From the NCBI GenBank assembly GCA_000438075.1, contig FR903549.1, positions 1 to 48,173 on the forward strand: DNA of 48,173 bases. Reading direction: 5' to 3'. Of this stretch, positions 48,069 through 48,173 are shown piece after piece. The stretch is from Clostridium sp. CAG:609 (GTDB taxonomy: Bacteria; Bacillota_I; Bacilli_A; RF39; UBA660). A program made the translations under genes and the position numbers. How positions within the stretch are numbered: position 1 is the first letter of the stretch; every line of letters begins with the position of its first letter. The notes beneath the pieces are model-generated. The model did no database searches and had not been told where the DNA came from. It worked only from the letters and a program-made list of their open reading frames with translations.

Positions 48069-48173
48069 TACTGATCAATCTAAGAATATGGGTAAAAACT
48101 TATCAGGTAAATTATTTGTTACTAGTGATAAAATGAATAGTTATGAATTATCTAAAATAACTAATATGACAAC
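47937..48173 (+). repeat. 124-base tandem repeat across the 3' end of the TasA-like gene
   Basis: 47937-48060 is repeated from 48061 to the window end (113 bases visible). About six substitutions lie mainly in one four-base cluster (ggtttg against aactta). The period of 124 is not a multiple of three, so the second copy is read in another frame and a stop falls at the junction. Confidence 0.9.

Noticed and set aside
1..48173. Mycoplasma genetic code (TGA as Trp)
   Set aside because: Several genes end in TGA at the expected length (cca, dnaD, scpA), and Trp is encoded by TGG throughout.
1..48173. CRISPR array, insertion sequence, prophage genes or rRNA
   Set aside because: No regularly spaced repeats, transposase or integrase motifs, phage structural genes or rRNA blocks were seen on either strand.

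Overview
The window is a 48-kb piece of an AT-rich genome of a low-GC Gram-positive bacterium, probably a Bacilli lineage that is mostly known from uncultured gut members. Supporting signs are Shine-Dalgarno starts, U-tailed hairpin terminators, ScpA/ScpB, GpsB, RecU, PgsA, DnaD, RpoZ, ParE/ParC, a type B RNase P RNA and a T-box ahead of tyrS. TGA is used as a stop and TGG for Trp, so this is the standard bacterial code and not the Mycoplasma code. Spore-coat relatives (CotZ/ExsY-like, CotD-like, YlbD-like and YjcZ-type small proteins) sit behind sigma-K-like promoter sequences, so the organism is probably an endospore former.

Layout. 1-921 is the 3' part of a surface protein whose C-terminal tip differs sharply in base composition. 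1546-5221 is an ABC exporter operon ending in tag, preceded by remnants of a TetR-type regulator. 5288-9228 holds a membrane thioredoxin-like protein, a membrane protein, scpA-scpB, a DUF6512-like protein and a decayed fragment. 9274-12582 holds tRNA-Leu, hisS behind a histidine leader-peptide attenuator, a dCMP deaminase and a class I aldolase. 12602-15115 is an accessory island: an XRE repressor divergent from a second surface protein, a compact convergent-transcript locus resembling a type I toxin-antitoxin system, and a headless third surface-protein copy.

15221-23789 is housekeeping: MscS, CCA enzyme, DnaD, endonuclease III, PBP1A-RecU, GpsB, rnpB, RodZ-like protein and PgsA. 24039-31713 contains a coat protein, a pilin-like gene, a DUF2779 nuclease, rpoZ, tRNA-Ala, a pseudouridine synthase, T-box/tyrS and a divergent double-HTH regulator. 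31710-36535 holds a SEDS protein, an EIIB-like membrane protein, spore-coat genes, PrsA, two tiny membrane peptides and a degenerate Fic protein with a partner. 36602-43967 holds a NatAB-type exporter, parE-parC and ylbD-ylbE relatives. 43968-48173 holds an L,D-transpeptidase, a pilin, DUF1287, DUF1003 and HD proteins, and a TasA/camelysin-like secreted protein with internal and terminal tandem duplications.

The strongest second-look items are: the A-poor, GC-rich C-terminal cassette of the first surface protein (a possible diversity-generating retroelement variable region); a complete five-segment His attenuator in front of hisS, where Firmicutes commonly use a T-box; the convergent-RNA locus at 14331-14692; and the shared sigma-K-like signals of the coat genes. 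No reverse transcriptase, CRISPR array, insertion sequence or rRNA was recognised.
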